Below are positions 9,659 to 18,594 of a stretch of 64,000 nt of DNA, piece after piece. The notes beneath the pieces were generated by a model. The model did not search any database. It worked only from the letters and a program-made list of their open reading frames with translations, and had not been told where the DNA came from. The stretch spans positions 62,001-126,000 of the forward strand of contig NZ_CABFVH010000008.1 of the NCBI RefSeq assembly GCF_902141855.1, read 5' to 3'. Source of the stretch: Methylobacterium dankookense (lineage in GTDB: Bacteria > Pseudomonadota > Alphaproteobacteria > Rhizobiales > Beijerinckiaceae). Each line of letters begins with the position of its first letter. Within the stretch, counting starts at the first letter, position 1. The translations under genes and the position numbers were made by a program.

Positions 9659-11128
9659 TCAGGGCTTGCCGGGACGGCCGGGCAGGCTCAGCTCACGCGC
9701 CAGCAGATCGAGGCGCCCGCCCGCGGCGCTGTCGGCGGCCAGCGCCATCCGCGCCCGCTCGAGCACCTGGGCCGCGCGGTCGCGCTCGCCGAGCGCGCTG
9801 TAGGAGCGCACCAGCCGCAGCCACTCGTCCGCACTGCCGCCCTTGGCCGCGAGGCGCCTGTCGAGGCCGGTCACCATGGTGCGGATCGCGGCATCGCGCT
9901 CGGCCGGGGGCATAGCGGTGACGGCGGCGACCGCCGCCTCCGTATCCGCACGGGCCGTTCCCTGGGCACGCGCCTCGCCCGCTCCCGGCGGCGCCGCCTC
10001 CGAGGCGAGGCCGAGATCGCGCATCCCCGTCTCCAGGCGCTCCAGACCCTCCGGGTCGTCCTTCAGGGTGGCGCGGGCACGGTTCACGGCGGCGAGCGCC
10101 CGGTCGCGCTCGCCCAGCACCATGCGGGAGCGGACGAGGCGCAGCCATTCCTCCGGCGTGCCGCCGCCATTGGCGAGGCGCTGGTCGAGCCCGTCGACCA
10201 TGGCGCGGATCGCGGCCTCCCGGTCGGTCGGCGGTCCGTCCCGGCGCATCGGCGCGGGGGCGCCCGCGGCGGGCGCCGGCTCGCTCTTCAGGCGGGCGAG
10301 CGTCTCGCGGACGAGGCCGAGCCAGGGCGCGTCGGCGGAGCTTGCCGCCTCCAGCGCCTCGAGCTGGCTGATCGCCTCGGCCGTGTCGCCCGCCTGCTCG
10401 GCGGCGCGGGCGAGATAGAAGCGGGGCTTGGCCGCCTTCGCGTCGAGCATCAGCGCGCGGTGGAACACGGCCCGCGCCTCCGGCGGCACGACCCCGTTGC
10501 CCGCCGCGACCAGGGCCTCGCCCCAGTTCGACAGCACCTCCGGCGTCTCGCCCTTGAGGCGGGCGACCGATTCGTAGGCGTGGGCGGCGTCCGTGAAGCG
10601 GCCCATCCGCATGTAGACGGGGGCGAGCACGGTCCAGCCGCGGGCGTCGCTCGGATCGCTCGCGAGCTTCGCCTCGATCTGGCCGATCGCCTTGAGGAGG
10701 TCGCGATCGCCGCCGAGCGCCGCCTGCCGGTCGGCCTCGGTCTGGGCGGGGAGGTTCGGCGAGCCGTAGAGGCCGTAGGCCAGGAGCGCGACGAGGGGGA
10801 TCGTGGAGAGCGCGAAGGCGGAGGCGGCGCGGCGCTGGCGCAGGCGCGGCTCGGCGAGCGCTGTCTCGTCGCCGGCCGTCGCGGCGCGGTTCGCCCGCAG
10901 CAGGCGGCGCGCCGCCTCGGTGCGGGCGGCCTCGGCCTCCGCCGGCGCGATCAGGCCGCGGCCGAGGTCCCGCTCGATTTCGGCGAGCTGGTCCTCGTAG
11001 AAGCCGGTCTCGGTGGCGGTGTGCCCCGGCTCGGACGGCGCCTGCGTCGTGCGGCGGGACATCGGCCAGAGCAGAGCAAGAACCGCGGCGGCGGTCATGC
11101 CCGCGAGAATGAACCAGATCGGCGTCAT
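9659..11128 (-). CDS. ccmI: Cytochrome c biogenesis protein CcmI (CycH), TPR protein
   Basis: A 489-residue protein and the first gene of the ccmIEFH operon. Two N-terminal transmembrane helices (about residues 1-20 and 96-120) flank a cytoplasmic loop with ETGFYEDQLAEIERDLGRG. TPR-like helices follow from about 160 (GWTVLAPVYMRMGRFTDAAHAYESVARL). It chaperones apocytochrome c to the heme lyase. The C-terminal part holds two near copies of the unit R-D-A-A-I-R-x-M-V-x-G-L-D-x-R-L followed by EEWLRLVRS (or DEWLRLVRS), about 130 residues apart. That is an internal duplication of the peptide-binding repeat. A 126-bp gap to ccmE is non-coding. Confidence 0.95.
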   Translation of the reverse strand: MTPIWFILAGMTAAAVLALLWPMSRRTTQAPSEPGHTATETGFYEDQLAEIERDLGRGLIAPAEAEAARTEAARRLLRANRAATAGDETALAEPRLRQRRAASAFALSTIPLVALLAYGLYGSPNLPAQTEADRQAALGGDRDLLKAIGQIEAKLASDPSDARGWTVLAPVYMRMGRFTDAAHAYESVARLKGETPEVLSNWGEALVAAGNGVVPPEARAVFHRALMLDAKAAKPRFYLARAAEQAGDTAEAISQLEALEAASSADAPWLGLVRETLARLKSEPAPAAGAPAPMRRDGPPTDREAAIRAMVDGLDQRLANGGGTPEEWLRLVRSRMVLGERDRALAAVNRARATLKDDPEGLERLETGMRDLGLASEAAPPGAGEARAQGTARADTEAAVAAVTAMPPAERDAAIRTMVTGLDRRLAAKGGSADEWLRLVRSYSALGERDRAAQVLERARMALAADSAAGGRLDLLARELSLPGRPGKP

Positions 11129-11657
11129 CGGACCCTATCGATCGGACCGAACTCGGGCCCGTGCGCCAGGGTACGGGCGGGCTCCTGCCCGCACGATCCC
11201 CGGATTCGGCGACACGGTGTCACGCGAATCACGCCCGGAAATCAAGAGCGCGGCGCCGGCCGGGCCGGCGGCCCGGGATTGCAACGCCCATCTGGGACGT
11301 TCTCGTCTGGACTTGGTTTCACCTTGGACCGTTGTGCGACGCGTCTTGCATTTTGCTCTGCGATATTTTCGCTAGACTGTTGCCGTGCTCCGCGAGCTGT
11401 GCCAGGAAGGTCGCGTCCGCATAAGGCTTGGCGGGAGAGCCCAGACCGGCGTGAGCCGGTTATGGCGTCGTGGAGCGACCGCCCCCGGAAGCTTCAAGGC
11501 ACAATCCCGTGGAGTTGGACGATCTGGAGTGTGACGCCTGAGGCGTCCCGACGAGCTTGAGAGCCGCGCGCGTCTCTTCGGCTCCCAGGTACTCGCGACA
11601 GAGGGGGGCAGCCGAGTGGTTGACGGGCCACGGGCCCGCTGTCGTGGAGAATGCGGC
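11129..11657. other. 529-bp intergenic region with AT-rich promoter-like and structured segments
   Basis: No convincing reading frame is visible between ccmI and the PAS gene, which diverge from it. Near 11345-11380 there is an AT-rich segment with promoter-like hexamers. It is followed by a run of short perfect hairpins to about 11547: ACCGGC-GTGA-GCCGGT at 11445-11460, GTCG/CGAC with GGC/GCC around 11464-11483, and GACGCC-TGA-GGCGTC at 11533-11547. The stretch may encode a small RNA or a structured leader for the PAS gene. Confidence 0.4.
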
Positions 11658-12164
11658 ATGTTCCGAGACGACGCCTTCCAGGACGATCCCACCGACGCGT
11701 TCGAGTATGTGCTCGACCGGCCGGACCAGTGCTGGAACTACGAGCCCTCGCGGGCCGAGGTGTTCAAGGAGTTCAGCGCGGCCGTCTACACCACGGATGC
11801 CGAGGGCTGGCTGACCTACTACAACGATGCGGCGGCCGAGCTCTGGGGTTTCCGTCCGGTGCTGGGCAAGGCGCGCTGGTGCGGCTCCTGGCGCCTCTAC
11901 GAGCATGACGGCACGCCGGTGCCCCATGGCGAGAGCCCGCTGGCCGTGGCCCTGCAGACGGGCGTGATCACCCGCGGCCAGCAGATGCTGCTGGAGCGGC
12001 CGGATGGCACCCGCGTGCCGATCATCCCCAGCCCGACCCCGCTGCGCGACCAGAACGGCACCCTGGTCGCCGGCTCGAACGTGCTCCTGCGCGTGTCCTC
12101 CGGCCGGCCGCGGCTGCGCCCCCGCCGCGAGGCCGAGCGGCCGCACCTCGCCATGATGGCCTGA
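11658..12164 (+). CDS. Single-domain PAS protein
   Basis: A 168-residue protein made almost wholly of one PAS fold (about residues 28-140). It begins with AVYTTDAEGWLTYYNDAAAELWGF and continues through RWCGSWRLYEHDGTPVP and LLERPDGTRVPIIPSPTPLRDQNGTLVAG. No kinase, GGDEF or HTH output domain is attached, so it may modulate a partner through protein contact. The ATG at 11658 is preceded by GGAGA at 8-12 nt. An upstream in-frame start at 11616 lacks a comparable site. The tail is basic (RPRLRPRREAERP). Confidence 0.8.
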   Translation: MFRDDAFQDDPTDAFEYVLDRPDQCWNYEPSRAEVFKEFSAAVYTTDAEGWLTYYNDAAAELWGFRPVLGKARWCGSWRLYEHDGTPVPHGESPLAVALQTGVITRGQQMLLERPDGTRVPIIPSPTPLRDQNGTLVAGSNVLLRVSSGRPRLRPRREAERPHLAMMA

Positions 12165-12266
12165 ACCCGGATCTCGCCCCGCCCTTGGCCATCGGCCGGT
12201 GCCGCCCCTAAATGAGGCGGCGCCGGACCGGCACGGGATGCCGGTCCGACGGGGAAACGGGGATCG

Positions 12267-12515
12267 ATGACCGAAGACCAGCCCGAACCGCTCGACGAGA
12301 TGACCCGGCTGCAGGCCAAGTTCGCCGCGATGGAGATCGTCGTCGGCGTGCTGATCGGCCGCCTGTCGGAGGAGAATCCCGAGATCCGCGAGGACGTGAA
12401 GCGGGACGTGTCCGTGATCCTCGCGGACATGGCCGGCGGGAGCGAGAGCGAGGAGCTGGTCGTCGCCGAGGTCCGGCGCGCGGCCGCGCTCCTGACGAGC
12501 GTCTCGGTGTCCTGA
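12267..12515 (+). CDS. Conserved small protein, unknown function
   Basis: An 82-residue acidic protein predicted to be all helical (DEMTRLQAKFAAMEIVVGVLIGRL, then REDVKRDVSVILADM). It has no membrane segment or signal peptide. A GGGGAAACGGGGATCG run precedes the ATG. The codon use fits the host. Not recognised as a named family. It may form a helical dimer. Confidence 0.6.
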   Translation: MTEDQPEPLDEMTRLQAKFAAMEIVVGVLIGRLSEENPEIREDVKRDVSVILADMAGGSESEELVVAEVRRAAALLTSVSVS

Positions 12516-12609
12516 CCGCCGGATCCCTCTCCCCGGCGCGTCCCGGGCGGCGTATGATCGCCGTGTCGCGGCGGTCGGCGCCGCACCGGCAGAGCGGATC
12601 GGAGGGAGC

Positions 12610-13089
12610 ATGTCACAGCCCGCGGCTTCCACGTCCGGCACGATCGGGTCCGGCACGCTCACGGGCGATGCGGCAGGCAAGACCTGCCGCCTGATCCGGG
12701 CCGATCGCTCGGTCCGGGGCAAGCAGGGCCTCGACTACACGGTCGGCATCTCGGCCGAGAGCGTCGGGGCCCAGGGGATCCACCTGCAGCTCGTGACGAT
12801 CCCGCCGCTGGCGCGGGCCAAGGCCCACCTGCACGAGGGGCACGAGACGGCGATCTACGCGCTGAGCGGCGTTTCCGGCTGCTGGTACGGCGAAGGCCTG
12901 GAGGAGCACGCGGTCGTCCAGCCCGGCGACTTCTTCTACATCCCCGCCGGGGTGCCGCACCTGCCCTACAATCCGAGTGCCGACGAGCCCTGCATCGCGG
13001 TCATCGCCCGGACCGACCCGAACGAGCAGGAGAGCGTCGTGCTCCGGCCGGATCTCGACGCGGTCCATGCCGGCCCGGTCGGTTCCTGA
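12610..13089 (+). CDS. Cupin domain protein
   Basis: A 159-residue single cupin barrel. Motif 1 is AHLHEGHETAIYALSGVSGCWYG (two His and a Glu as potential metal ligands); motif 2 is GDFFYIPAGVPHLPYN (third His). It is therefore a small metal-binding beta-barrel, which may be an enzyme (isomerase or dioxygenase) or a ligand sensor; the substrate is unknown. GGAGGG lies just upstream of the ATG. It stands alone between the small helical protein and the MFS gene. Confidence 0.85.
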   Translation: MSQPAASTSGTIGSGTLTGDAAGKTCRLIRADRSVRGKQGLDYTVGISAESVGAQGIHLQLVTIPPLARAKAHLHEGHETAIYALSGVSGCWYGEGLEEHAVVQPGDFFYIPAGVPHLPYNPSADEPCIAVIARTDPNEQESVVLRPDLDAVHAGPVGS

Positions 13090-13253
13090 CGGACGGCCCG
13101 CGGCCATAACGCAGTTGTGACAGGTCGCGGCCGCGCTCGAGCCGCGCGGCGCGGAACTGGGTTGCGCATGAACGCTTGATGCGCTGCCGATTGTCCGGGT
13201 TCACCCGAAAACCAGTGACGGCGCCTGACGACCTCTTCGATCCGGAGATCGCC

Positions 13254-14570
13254 ATGACTTCATCGCGCCCAGCGGCCGCCTCGAGCGTGGAGCGCCAGCC
13301 GTCGCCCGCCGCCCTGCGCGGCCTCGACGCCCTCAACTTCTTCCTGGCCGACGTGCGCGACGGGCTCGGCCCCTATCTCGCCATCTACCTGCTGGCCGTG
13401 CGCGGGCCCGACCAGGGCTGGAACGAGGCGACGATCGGCCTCGTCATGACCATCGCCGGGGTCGCCGGCCTGATCGCCCAGACGCCGGCCGGGGCGCTGA
13501 TCGACCGGACGCGGGCCAAGCGCGCCATCGTCATCGCCGCCGCCCTCGCGGTGACCGCGAGCTGCCTCGTCCTGCCCTGGATCTCGAACTTCTACCTCGT
13601 AGCCGCGACGCAGTCGCTCTCCGGCATCGCCGGCGCGATCTTCCCGCCCGCGCTCGCCGGCATCACGCTGGGCGTCGTCGGGCCGAAGCTGTTCTCGAAG
13701 CGGGTGGGGCGCAACGAAGGCTTCAACCATACCGGCAACGCCGTCTCCGCCCTGCTCGCGGGCGGTCTTGCCTACCTGTTCGGCCCGGTCGTGGTGTTCT
13801 GGCTGATGGGCGTCCTCGCCGTCTGCTCCATCGGCGCGATGCTGATGGTGCCGGCCTCCGCGATCGACGACGACCTCGCCCGCGGGCTGGATTGCGCCGA
13901 GACGCAGGATTGCCATCAGGCCTCCGGCCTCAAGGCGCTCTTTCAGAACCGCAACCTGCTGCTGTTCGCCGTGCTCTGCGCGGCCTTCCACCTCGCCAAC
14001 GCGGCCATGCTGCCCTCGGTCGGCCAACTCCTGACGAAGGTGGTCGGCAAGGATTACGCGACCTCGCTCATCGCGATCTGCATCGTCGCCGCCCAATGCG
14101 TGATGGTGCCGCTGGCGGTGATGGTCGGCCACAAGGCCGACAGCTGGGGCCGCAAGCCGATCTTCCTGGCGGCCTTCGGCTTCCTGGCCCTGCGGGGCGT
14201 CCTCTATACTTTCTCGGACAACCCCGTCTGGCTCGTGGCGGTCCAGTGTCTCGACGGCATCGGCGCCGGCATCTACGGGGCGCTGTTCCCCATCGTGGTG
14301 GCGGACCTGACCCGCGGCACCGGTCGCTTCAACGTGGCGCAGGGCGCCGTCTCGACGGCACAGGGGCTCGGCGCCTCATTCAGCGCCACGCTGGCCGGGG
14401 TGCTCATCGTCTCCTCCGGCTATTCGGCTGCCTTCCTGGTGCTGGCCGCGGTCGCAGCGGCGGGTTTTGCCGTCTACCTGCTGTTCATGCCGGAGACCTA
14501 CGGCTACGAGCCGCGCGGGAACGGCACCGCCCCGTCGCCACCCGCATCCCTGGCCGTCCCGGCCGAGTAG
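13254..14570 (+). CDS. MFS transporter
   Basis: A 438-residue inner-membrane permease with about 12 transmembrane helices. The signature loop between helices 2 and 3 is GALIDRTRAKRA; the equivalent between helices 8 and 9 is GHKADSWGRKPIF. The loop between helices 6 and 7 carries SKRVGRNEGFNHTGNAVSALLAG and an Asp-rich segment. I chose the ATG at 13254, which has GGAG eight bases upstream, over an in-frame ATG at 13176. The substrate cannot be told. The gene is monocistronic and ends just before a tRNA gene on the other strand. Confidence 0.85.
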   Translation: MTSSRPAAASSVERQPSPAALRGLDALNFFLADVRDGLGPYLAIYLLAVRGPDQGWNEATIGLVMTIAGVAGLIAQTPAGALIDRTRAKRAIVIAAALAVTASCLVLPWISNFYLVAATQSLSGIAGAIFPPALAGITLGVVGPKLFSKRVGRNEGFNHTGNAVSALLAGGLAYLFGPVVVFWLMGVLAVCSIGAMLMVPASAIDDDLARGLDCAETQDCHQASGLKALFQNRNLLLFAVLCAAFHLANAAMLPSVGQLLTKVVGKDYATSLIAICIVAAQCVMVPLAVMVGHKADSWGRKPIFLAAFGFLALRGVLYTFSDNPVWLVAVQCLDGIGAGIYGALFPIVVADLTRGTGRFNVAQGAVSTAQGLGASFSATLAGVLIVSSGYSAAFLVLAAVAAAGFAVYLLFMPETYGYEPRGNGTAPSPPASLAVPAE

Positions 14571-14626
14571 GGCAGGGCGGATCGCCTTCGGGCCGCGCTC
14601 GCGGGAGTGGATCTAGCTGGAAGAAC

Positions 14627-14716
14627 TGGCGGAGGGAGCGGGATTCGAACCCGCGATACCGTTTCCGGTATACACACTTTCCAGGCGTGCGCCTTCAACC
14701 ACTCGGCCACCCCTCC
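14627..14716 (-). tRNA. tRNA-Ser (anticodon GGA)
   Basis: On the minus strand the 90-nt sequence folds as a class II tRNA. The 7-bp acceptor stem is GGAGGGG paired with UCCCUCC (one G-U). Anticodon GGA sits in the loop CCTGGAAAG, a long variable arm follows, then the T-arm GGGTTCGAATCCC. The discriminator base is G and the CCA end is encoded (14627-14629). It decodes UCC/UCU serine codons. Confidence 0.97.
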
Positions 14717-15007
14717 CGACCCCTCATCGGCGCGGCGCGCGGCGATGAGGCCGGCTGCGCAGGATGCGGAGTGGCGCGTGCTGTACCCGCCAGGACAGCC
14801 GCGCGCAAGGCGCTTCGCCACGAATTGCGCCGGCTGCCCGCGCGGAACGGGCGCGTGGCTCGCTCGTTGAAGGGGGAAGCTGCGCCGCAGCCGCCCGGTC
14901 CGCTCCCGAAGCGCCGGTCGGTTCGGCGCGCGGAACGCATCACATCGAGCCTGGAAGCGGTACGTTCGGGTCGGCCGCCGCTCCAGTCCGCCAGCGAGGA
15001 GGTTCCC

Positions 15008-15136
15008 ATGAGCCTGATCGGACGCATCGTCACCAAGATCCTCGGCAACGAGGACCGGCCCGTCGCCCGCGACGGCCGCAACGCCGATTCGAGCACGCCG
15101 ATCGGGCGGCTCGTCACCAAGATCCTGCGGAAGTAA
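15008..15136 (+). CDS. 42-residue protein with internal IGR(I/L)VTKIL duplication
   Basis: A 42-residue peptide opening MSLIGRIVTKILG and ending PIGRLVTKILRK, so it consists of two near-identical amphipathic helices joined by a polar linker (NEDRPVARDGRNADSST). CGAGGAGG lies 6-13 nt before the ATG. Such a duplication inside so short a reading frame, with a good ribosome site, argues that it is translated. Possible roles are a membrane-surface peptide or a small binding adaptor; no family is recognised. Confidence 0.65.
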   Translation: MSLIGRIVTKILGNEDRPVARDGRNADSSTPIGRLVTKILRK

Positions 15137-15171
15137 CCCGCGGCCACGGCACGGGCTCGGGCCCGTGCCGC

Positions 15172-15774
15172 CTACAGGCCGAACAGCGCCATGATCCCGG
15201 AGACGATGGCGTAGACGAAGCCGGCATTCAGGGCGACGCCCACCACGCCGATGGCGAGGCCGACCAGCACGACGATGCCGTCGCGCTCCACCAGGCCCAG
15301 GCCGACGAGGCAGACCGCGAGGCCGAGCGGGATCTGGCCGATCACCGGCGCCGCGACGATCAGCGCCATCGCGAGGGTCAGGAGCGCCACCCCCATCCCG
15401 CGCATGCCGAGCGCGCTCTCGAACACGCTCATGCGCGGGCGCGACCAGCGCTCCAGGCGCTGCAGCAGAGGCACCGCGCGGTCGACCGCCCGCTTCACGT
15501 CCTGCCGGGGAATCGAGCGGCCGAGCAGCCGGCTCGGCAGCCAGGGCGCCGACATTCCGGCCGCGATCTGGATCGCGACGAGCAGCAGCAGCAAGCCGCA
15601 GACCAGAGGGATCGGCGGCGGCATCGGCAGGCAGTTCGGCAGGCCGAGCAACACCACCAGCAGCGCGAAGGCACGGTCGCGCAGCACGGCGACGATGTCG
15701 CCGACCGTCAGACGGTCCCCCTCCTGGCTCGCCAGGATCGTGAGGACTTCGGACGTTCGTGCACCGGAATACAA
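15172..15774 (-). CDS. ExoD family exopolysaccharide synthesis-associated membrane protein
   Basis: A 200-residue integral membrane protein with about five or six hydrophobic segments. It has the ExoD pattern: an N-terminal helical region (SEVLTILASQEGDRLTVGDIVAVLRDRAFALLVVLLGLPNCLPMPPP), a loop LLGRSIPRQDVKRAVDRAVPLLQRLERWSRPR, and a glycine-rich hydrophobic C-terminal half. ExoD relatives affect exopolysaccharide production and alkaline or stress tolerance in rhizobia; the mechanism is unknown. The gene is isolated. Confidence 0.85.
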   Translation of the reverse strand: MYSGARTSEVLTILASQEGDRLTVGDIVAVLRDRAFALLVVLLGLPNCLPMPPPIPLVCGLLLLLVAIQIAAGMSAPWLPSRLLGRSIPRQDVKRAVDRAVPLLQRLERWSRPRMSVFESALGMRGMGVALLTLAMALIVAAPVIGQIPLGLAVCLVGLGLVERDGIVVLVGLAIGVVGVALNAGFVYAIVSGIMALFGL

Positions 15775-16109
15775 GGTTCGACCGCGGTTGGCTGTCCCGG
15801 CGCGGCTCTAGCCGAGTTCCTGACGGTCGCCAAGTTCCGAGGTCCGTCCCGGTCCGCGATCGACCGCGCGCCGGCGGCCGCGGAGGGGCGCGCCGATTCG
15901 CGGCCATCGATGGGCCGGGGATTTCCTTCAGGTTTGATTTTTGAATAAAACGTATACTTTAACGAATGAATGCAATTTATATTCTTGTTCTGTTCGATGA
16001 CAATGACTCAGTAATTATATGATTATTGCCATTTTTCGATCGTTATGCCGAAACTGACACCGATACCAAGTTTTCTCGTCACGGATGTATTTCTTCTGAG
16101 GTTCGCCTG
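15775..16109. other. AT-rich intergenic region before bcsS
   Basis: These 335 bp lie between the divergently placed ExoD gene and bcsS. From about 15925 to 16080 the base composition falls sharply to AT-rich, unlike anything else nearby, with TATACT and TTTATATTC stretches. This suggests promoters, an insertion scar or acquired DNA. No coding sequence is certain here, though a TTG-initiated extension of bcsS could reach 16026. Confidence 0.5.
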
Positions 16110-16850
16110 TTGGCTGTATGGCTGGCAAGTCGCGGATGGAGAGCCGCAGGGCGCAGCATCGTTGCGCTGCTGATGCTGGCATCGACGTCCGCCCGTGCGG
16201 ACGAGACCTGGAATCTCCTGCTGTTCGGCAGTCTCGATGCCGGAGCCTCGACGTTCTTCTCCAGGGGCGCGAAGCTCGGATTCGATCGACTCGACCGCGA
16301 CGGTTTCGTCGTGCTGGCGAGCGTGGGGGCCGGTCACAGGGCGGAGCGCGCGACGTGCGCCTGCGCACCTGCCGGCACCGTCTCGCGCGCCCGGCGGACG
16401 ATGATGGGCGCGGCCCTCCTCGGTCACCAATGGTTCCACGACTGGGGCGTCGTCGCGCTCTATGCCGGTCCCGAGGGCTCGGTCGAGATGCTGACCGACC
16501 GATTCGGCAGCGTGCTGCTGCCGCCGCGCTACGGCCTGCGCCTGCACGGCGAGATCTGGGCGCGCCCGACCGACGACACCCTGGTCCAAGGCACCGCGAT
16601 CCTCGGCACGGCGCGGATGGATGCCTGGACCCGCCTCGCCTGGGGCTACCGGCTCTGGGGCGCCTATCTCGGCCCGGAGGCGAGCCTCTACGCGGATTGG
16701 CTCGGCTATCGGAAATGGGCGCTCGGCCTGCACGCCACCGATTTCGACCTCGGCCGCTTCAGCCTGCGCGTCTCCGCCGGATTCCAGACGGAGACCGGCT
16801 TGCGCGATCCCTATCCCTATCTCGCGGTCTCGGCCTGGACGCCGTTCTGA
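16110..16850 (+). CDS. bcsS: Cellulose biosynthesis protein BcsS-like, exported beta-barrel
   Basis: A 246-residue protein with an N-terminal signal peptide (basic GWRAAGR, then hydrophobic IVALLMLASTSARA, cleavage before DETW). The rest alternates as amphipathic beta-strands (WNLLLFGSLDAGASTFFSRGAKLGF, YGLRLHGEIWARP, YLGPEASLYADWLGYRKWALGLHATDF) and ends in aromatic Phe (AVSAWTPF), as in outer-membrane barrels. It matches the alphaproteobacterial BcsS family associated with cellulose secretion. I prefer a TTG start at 16110 with GAGG about 8 nt upstream. A longer TTG start at 16026 would place the signal peptide 55 residues inside. No bcsA/B genes are nearby. Confidence 0.75.
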   Translation: MAVWLASRGWRAAGRSIVALLMLASTSARADETWNLLLFGSLDAGASTFFSRGAKLGFDRLDRDGFVVLASVGAGHRAERATCACAPAGTVSRARRTMMGAALLGHQWFHDWGVVALYAGPEGSVEMLTDRFGSVLLPPRYGLRLHGEIWARPTDDTLVQGTAILGTARMDAWTRLAWGYRLWGAYLGPEASLYADWLGYRKWALGLHATDFDLGRFSLRVSAGFQTETGLRDPYPYLAVSAWTPF

Positions 16851-16977
16851 AGCTCCGGCGCGTCGCCCCTTGCCGCGCCGCCGGCCGCGGGCAAGGTATG
16901 GCGGGGCCGGAAAGCGGATCCGCCAAGTGGCGGCCCTTCCGCATCCCCTCGTCGCAGTCCCGGCCGCCGGAGAGACC

Positions 16978-17841
16978 ATGAAGTTCGCCTTTGCCGGCAT
17001 CGATTTCCTCGGCGGCGTCTTCGACGGGCTGCTCGAGGCCGGCTGGACCCCGATCAAGCTGTTCACCCGGCCCTGCGACGGCATCTACGACCACAACGAG
17101 ACCGTGGTGGCGCGCGCCCGGCAGTTCCGTATTCCGATCCAGCTCTCGCGCATCCGCACGGCCGACCTCGACGCGCTCCAGGCCGCACATGGGCGCGACT
17201 GGGCGCTGGTGGTGGCGGGCTATCCCTGGCTGGTGACCGGCTGGCGGGGCCGGGCCGCCTACGGGCTGAACTTCCATCCCTCGCCGCTGCCGACGGGGCG
17301 CGGGCCCTACCCGCTCTTCCGGGCGATCGAGGAGGGCTACGAGAGCTGGGGCGTCACTGCCCACGTGCTGGCCGACGGCTTCGACACCGGGGACATCATC
17401 GCGCAGGACATCTTCCCGCTCCCCGCGAACGAGGATCACGAAGGCCTCCTCGCCAAGTGCCAGATGGCGGCCCGCCGCATCGCGACGGGCCCGATCGCGC
17501 GGGACCTGCCGCAGCGCTGGCGCCGGGCCGAGCCGCAGGGCGACGGCTCCTACTGGCCGCGGGCGACGGATGCCGACCGCACCCTCGATTTCCGCGCCGG
17601 CGTCGATGCGGTGCTGCGCCGGGTGCGCGCCTTCGGCGCCATCGAGACCCTGGCGCGCCTCGACGACGGCCGCATCTTCGTGGCCGAGGCCAGCGGCTGG
17701 CACGAGGTGCACGGCCATACACCCGGCAGCGTGGTGCACCGCTACCGCCGCCACCTCGTGATCGCGGCCCGCGACGGCTACGTCCAGATCACCCGCTGGT
17801 CGCCGGTGCCGCTCGCGGAGGCCGGCCGGATCGGCCGCTGA
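16978..17841 (+). CDS. Formyltransferase family protein (Fmt-like)
   Basis: A 287-residue protein. The N-terminal formyltransferase Rossmann domain has the catalytic signature [20 protein letters not shown] (Asn and His) and the downstream Asp in [10 protein letters not shown]. The C-terminal part (about 190-287) resembles the OB-like Fmt_C domain. The family moves a formyl group from 10-formyl-tetrahydrofolate to an amine. It is shorter than the usual tRNA formyltransferase (about 310), and its opening ([21 protein letters not shown]) differs, so the acceptor is probably a small amine such as a sugar nucleotide. A GGAGAGACC precedes the ATG. Confidence 0.85.
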   Translation: MKFAFAGIDFLGGVFDGLLEAGWTPIKLFTRPCDGIYDHNETVVARARQFRIPIQLSRIRTADLDALQAAHGRDWALVVAGYPWLVTGWRGRAAYGLNFHPSPLPTGRGPYPLFRAIEEGYESWGVTAHVLADGFDTGDIIAQDIFPLPANEDHEGLLAKCQMAARRIATGPIARDLPQRWRRAEPQGDGSYWPRATDADRTLDFRAGVDAVLRRVRAFGAIETLARLDDGRIFVAEASGWHEVHGHTPGSVVHRYRRHLVIAARDGYVQITRWSPVPLAEAGRIGR

Positions 17842-17845
17842 GCCG

Positions 17846-18022
17846 ATGCCGCCGATGCGCCGCAAGGGCGACCTTCCCGTGAAGACCTGCGCGCAATGCG
17901 GCCGGCCCTTCACGTGGCGCAAGAAATGGGAGCGGGTCTGGGAGGCGGTGCGCTACTGCTCCGACCGCTGCCGGGCCGAGGCGCGGCGCGGACGGGGTCA
18001 GGAGCCGGAGCGGCCTGCCTGA
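17846..18022 (+). CDS. DUF2256 zinc-ribbon-like small protein
   Basis: A 58-residue protein with [20 protein letters not shown] followed by RYCSDRCR. Two CxxC/CxxxC cysteine pairs probably bind zinc. The FTWRKKW segment is the hallmark of DUF2256, a family often found next to cryptochrome/photolyase or formyltransferase-type genes. It starts 4 nt after the upstream formyltransferase stop, so it is likely in the same operon. Its last 25 nt overlap the convergent nucleotidyltransferase gene. Function unknown. Confidence 0.85.
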   Translation: MPPMRRKGDLPVKTCAQCGRPFTWRKKWERVWEAVRYCSDRCRAEARRGRGQEPERPA

Positions 18023-18594
18023 AGCGCCGCCAGCGACTCAGGCGTGTCGATGTCGAGCCGGCTGCCCGGATCGCCCGGGATCTCCAGCACGTCGGTGCGC
18101 CCCGCCAGCAGCGGGCCGGCGCCGCGGTCGCCCGTGAGCCGGGAGAGATCGGCGGCGAGGCGGCGCCGGTTCAGCAGGACCGGGTTGCCGCGGCGCCCGC
18201 CCGCGACCGGGACCACGGCCGCCTGCGTGCCGTCGAAGGCGGCGGCGAGGCGCTCGACCAGGGCCGGCGCGACCCGCGGCATGTCGCCGAGCATCACCAC
18301 CGCCCCGGCGCAGCGTTCCGGCAGGGCGGCGAGCCCGGCCCGCAGCGAGGTCGAGAGGCCGGCGGCGAAGTCCGGGTTCTCGGCGAAGGCGAGGTCGAGG
18401 CCCGCCAGGGCCGCCCCCACCGAGGCCGCATGGGCGCCGAGCACGGCGACGACCGGCCGCAGGCGCGTGGCGAGGGCGGCCTCCGCGGCGTGCCGCACGA
18501 GGGGGCGCCCGTCGAGCGCGGCCAGGAGCTTCGGACTCGCGCCGAACCGGGTGCCGCGCCCCGCCGCCAGCAGGACGATGCCGGTCTCAGGCAT
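17998..18594 (-). CDS. MobA/MocA-like nucleotidyltransferase
   Basis: A 198-residue NTP-transferase. The signature [17 protein letters not shown] lies at residues 8-24, with the metal-binding DMP in [10 protein letters not shown] near 103 and [15 protein letters not shown] close to the C-terminus. This is the MocA type, which adds CMP (or GMP) to the molybdenum cofactor for xanthine-dehydrogenase-family hydroxylases. It overlaps the preceding molybdopterin-binding gene by 8 nt and follows two XdhC genes, which supports a role in hydroxylase cofactor maturation. Confidence 0.88.
   Translation of the reverse strand: MPETGIVLLAAGRGTRFGASPKLLAALDGRPLVRHAAEAALATRLRPVVAVLGAHAASVGAALAGLDLAFAENPDFAAGLSTSLRAGLAALPERCAGAVVMLGDMPRVAPALVERLAAAFDGTQAAVVPVAGGRRGNPVLLNRRRLAADLSRLTGDRGAGPLLAGRTDVLEIPGDPGSRLDIDTPESLAALQAGRSGS

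Noticed and set aside
11430..11547. A glycine riboswitch, suggested by CGGGAGAG and nearby hairpins
   Set aside because: The second conserved core of glycine riboswitches is not visible, and the downstream gene is a PAS protein, not glycine metabolism.
7112..11560. A 1482-codon open frame on the plus strand opposite ccmE, ccmF and ccmI
   Set aside because: It mirrors the ccm genes on the other strand and reads as Arg/Ala/Gly/His-rich low-complexity sequence; long antisense frames are common at this G+C.
16026..16109. Upstream TTG start for bcsS at 16026
   Set aside because: It would bury the signal peptide behind about 55 residues; the TTG at 16110 has a better ribosome site and places the signal peptide at the N-terminus.
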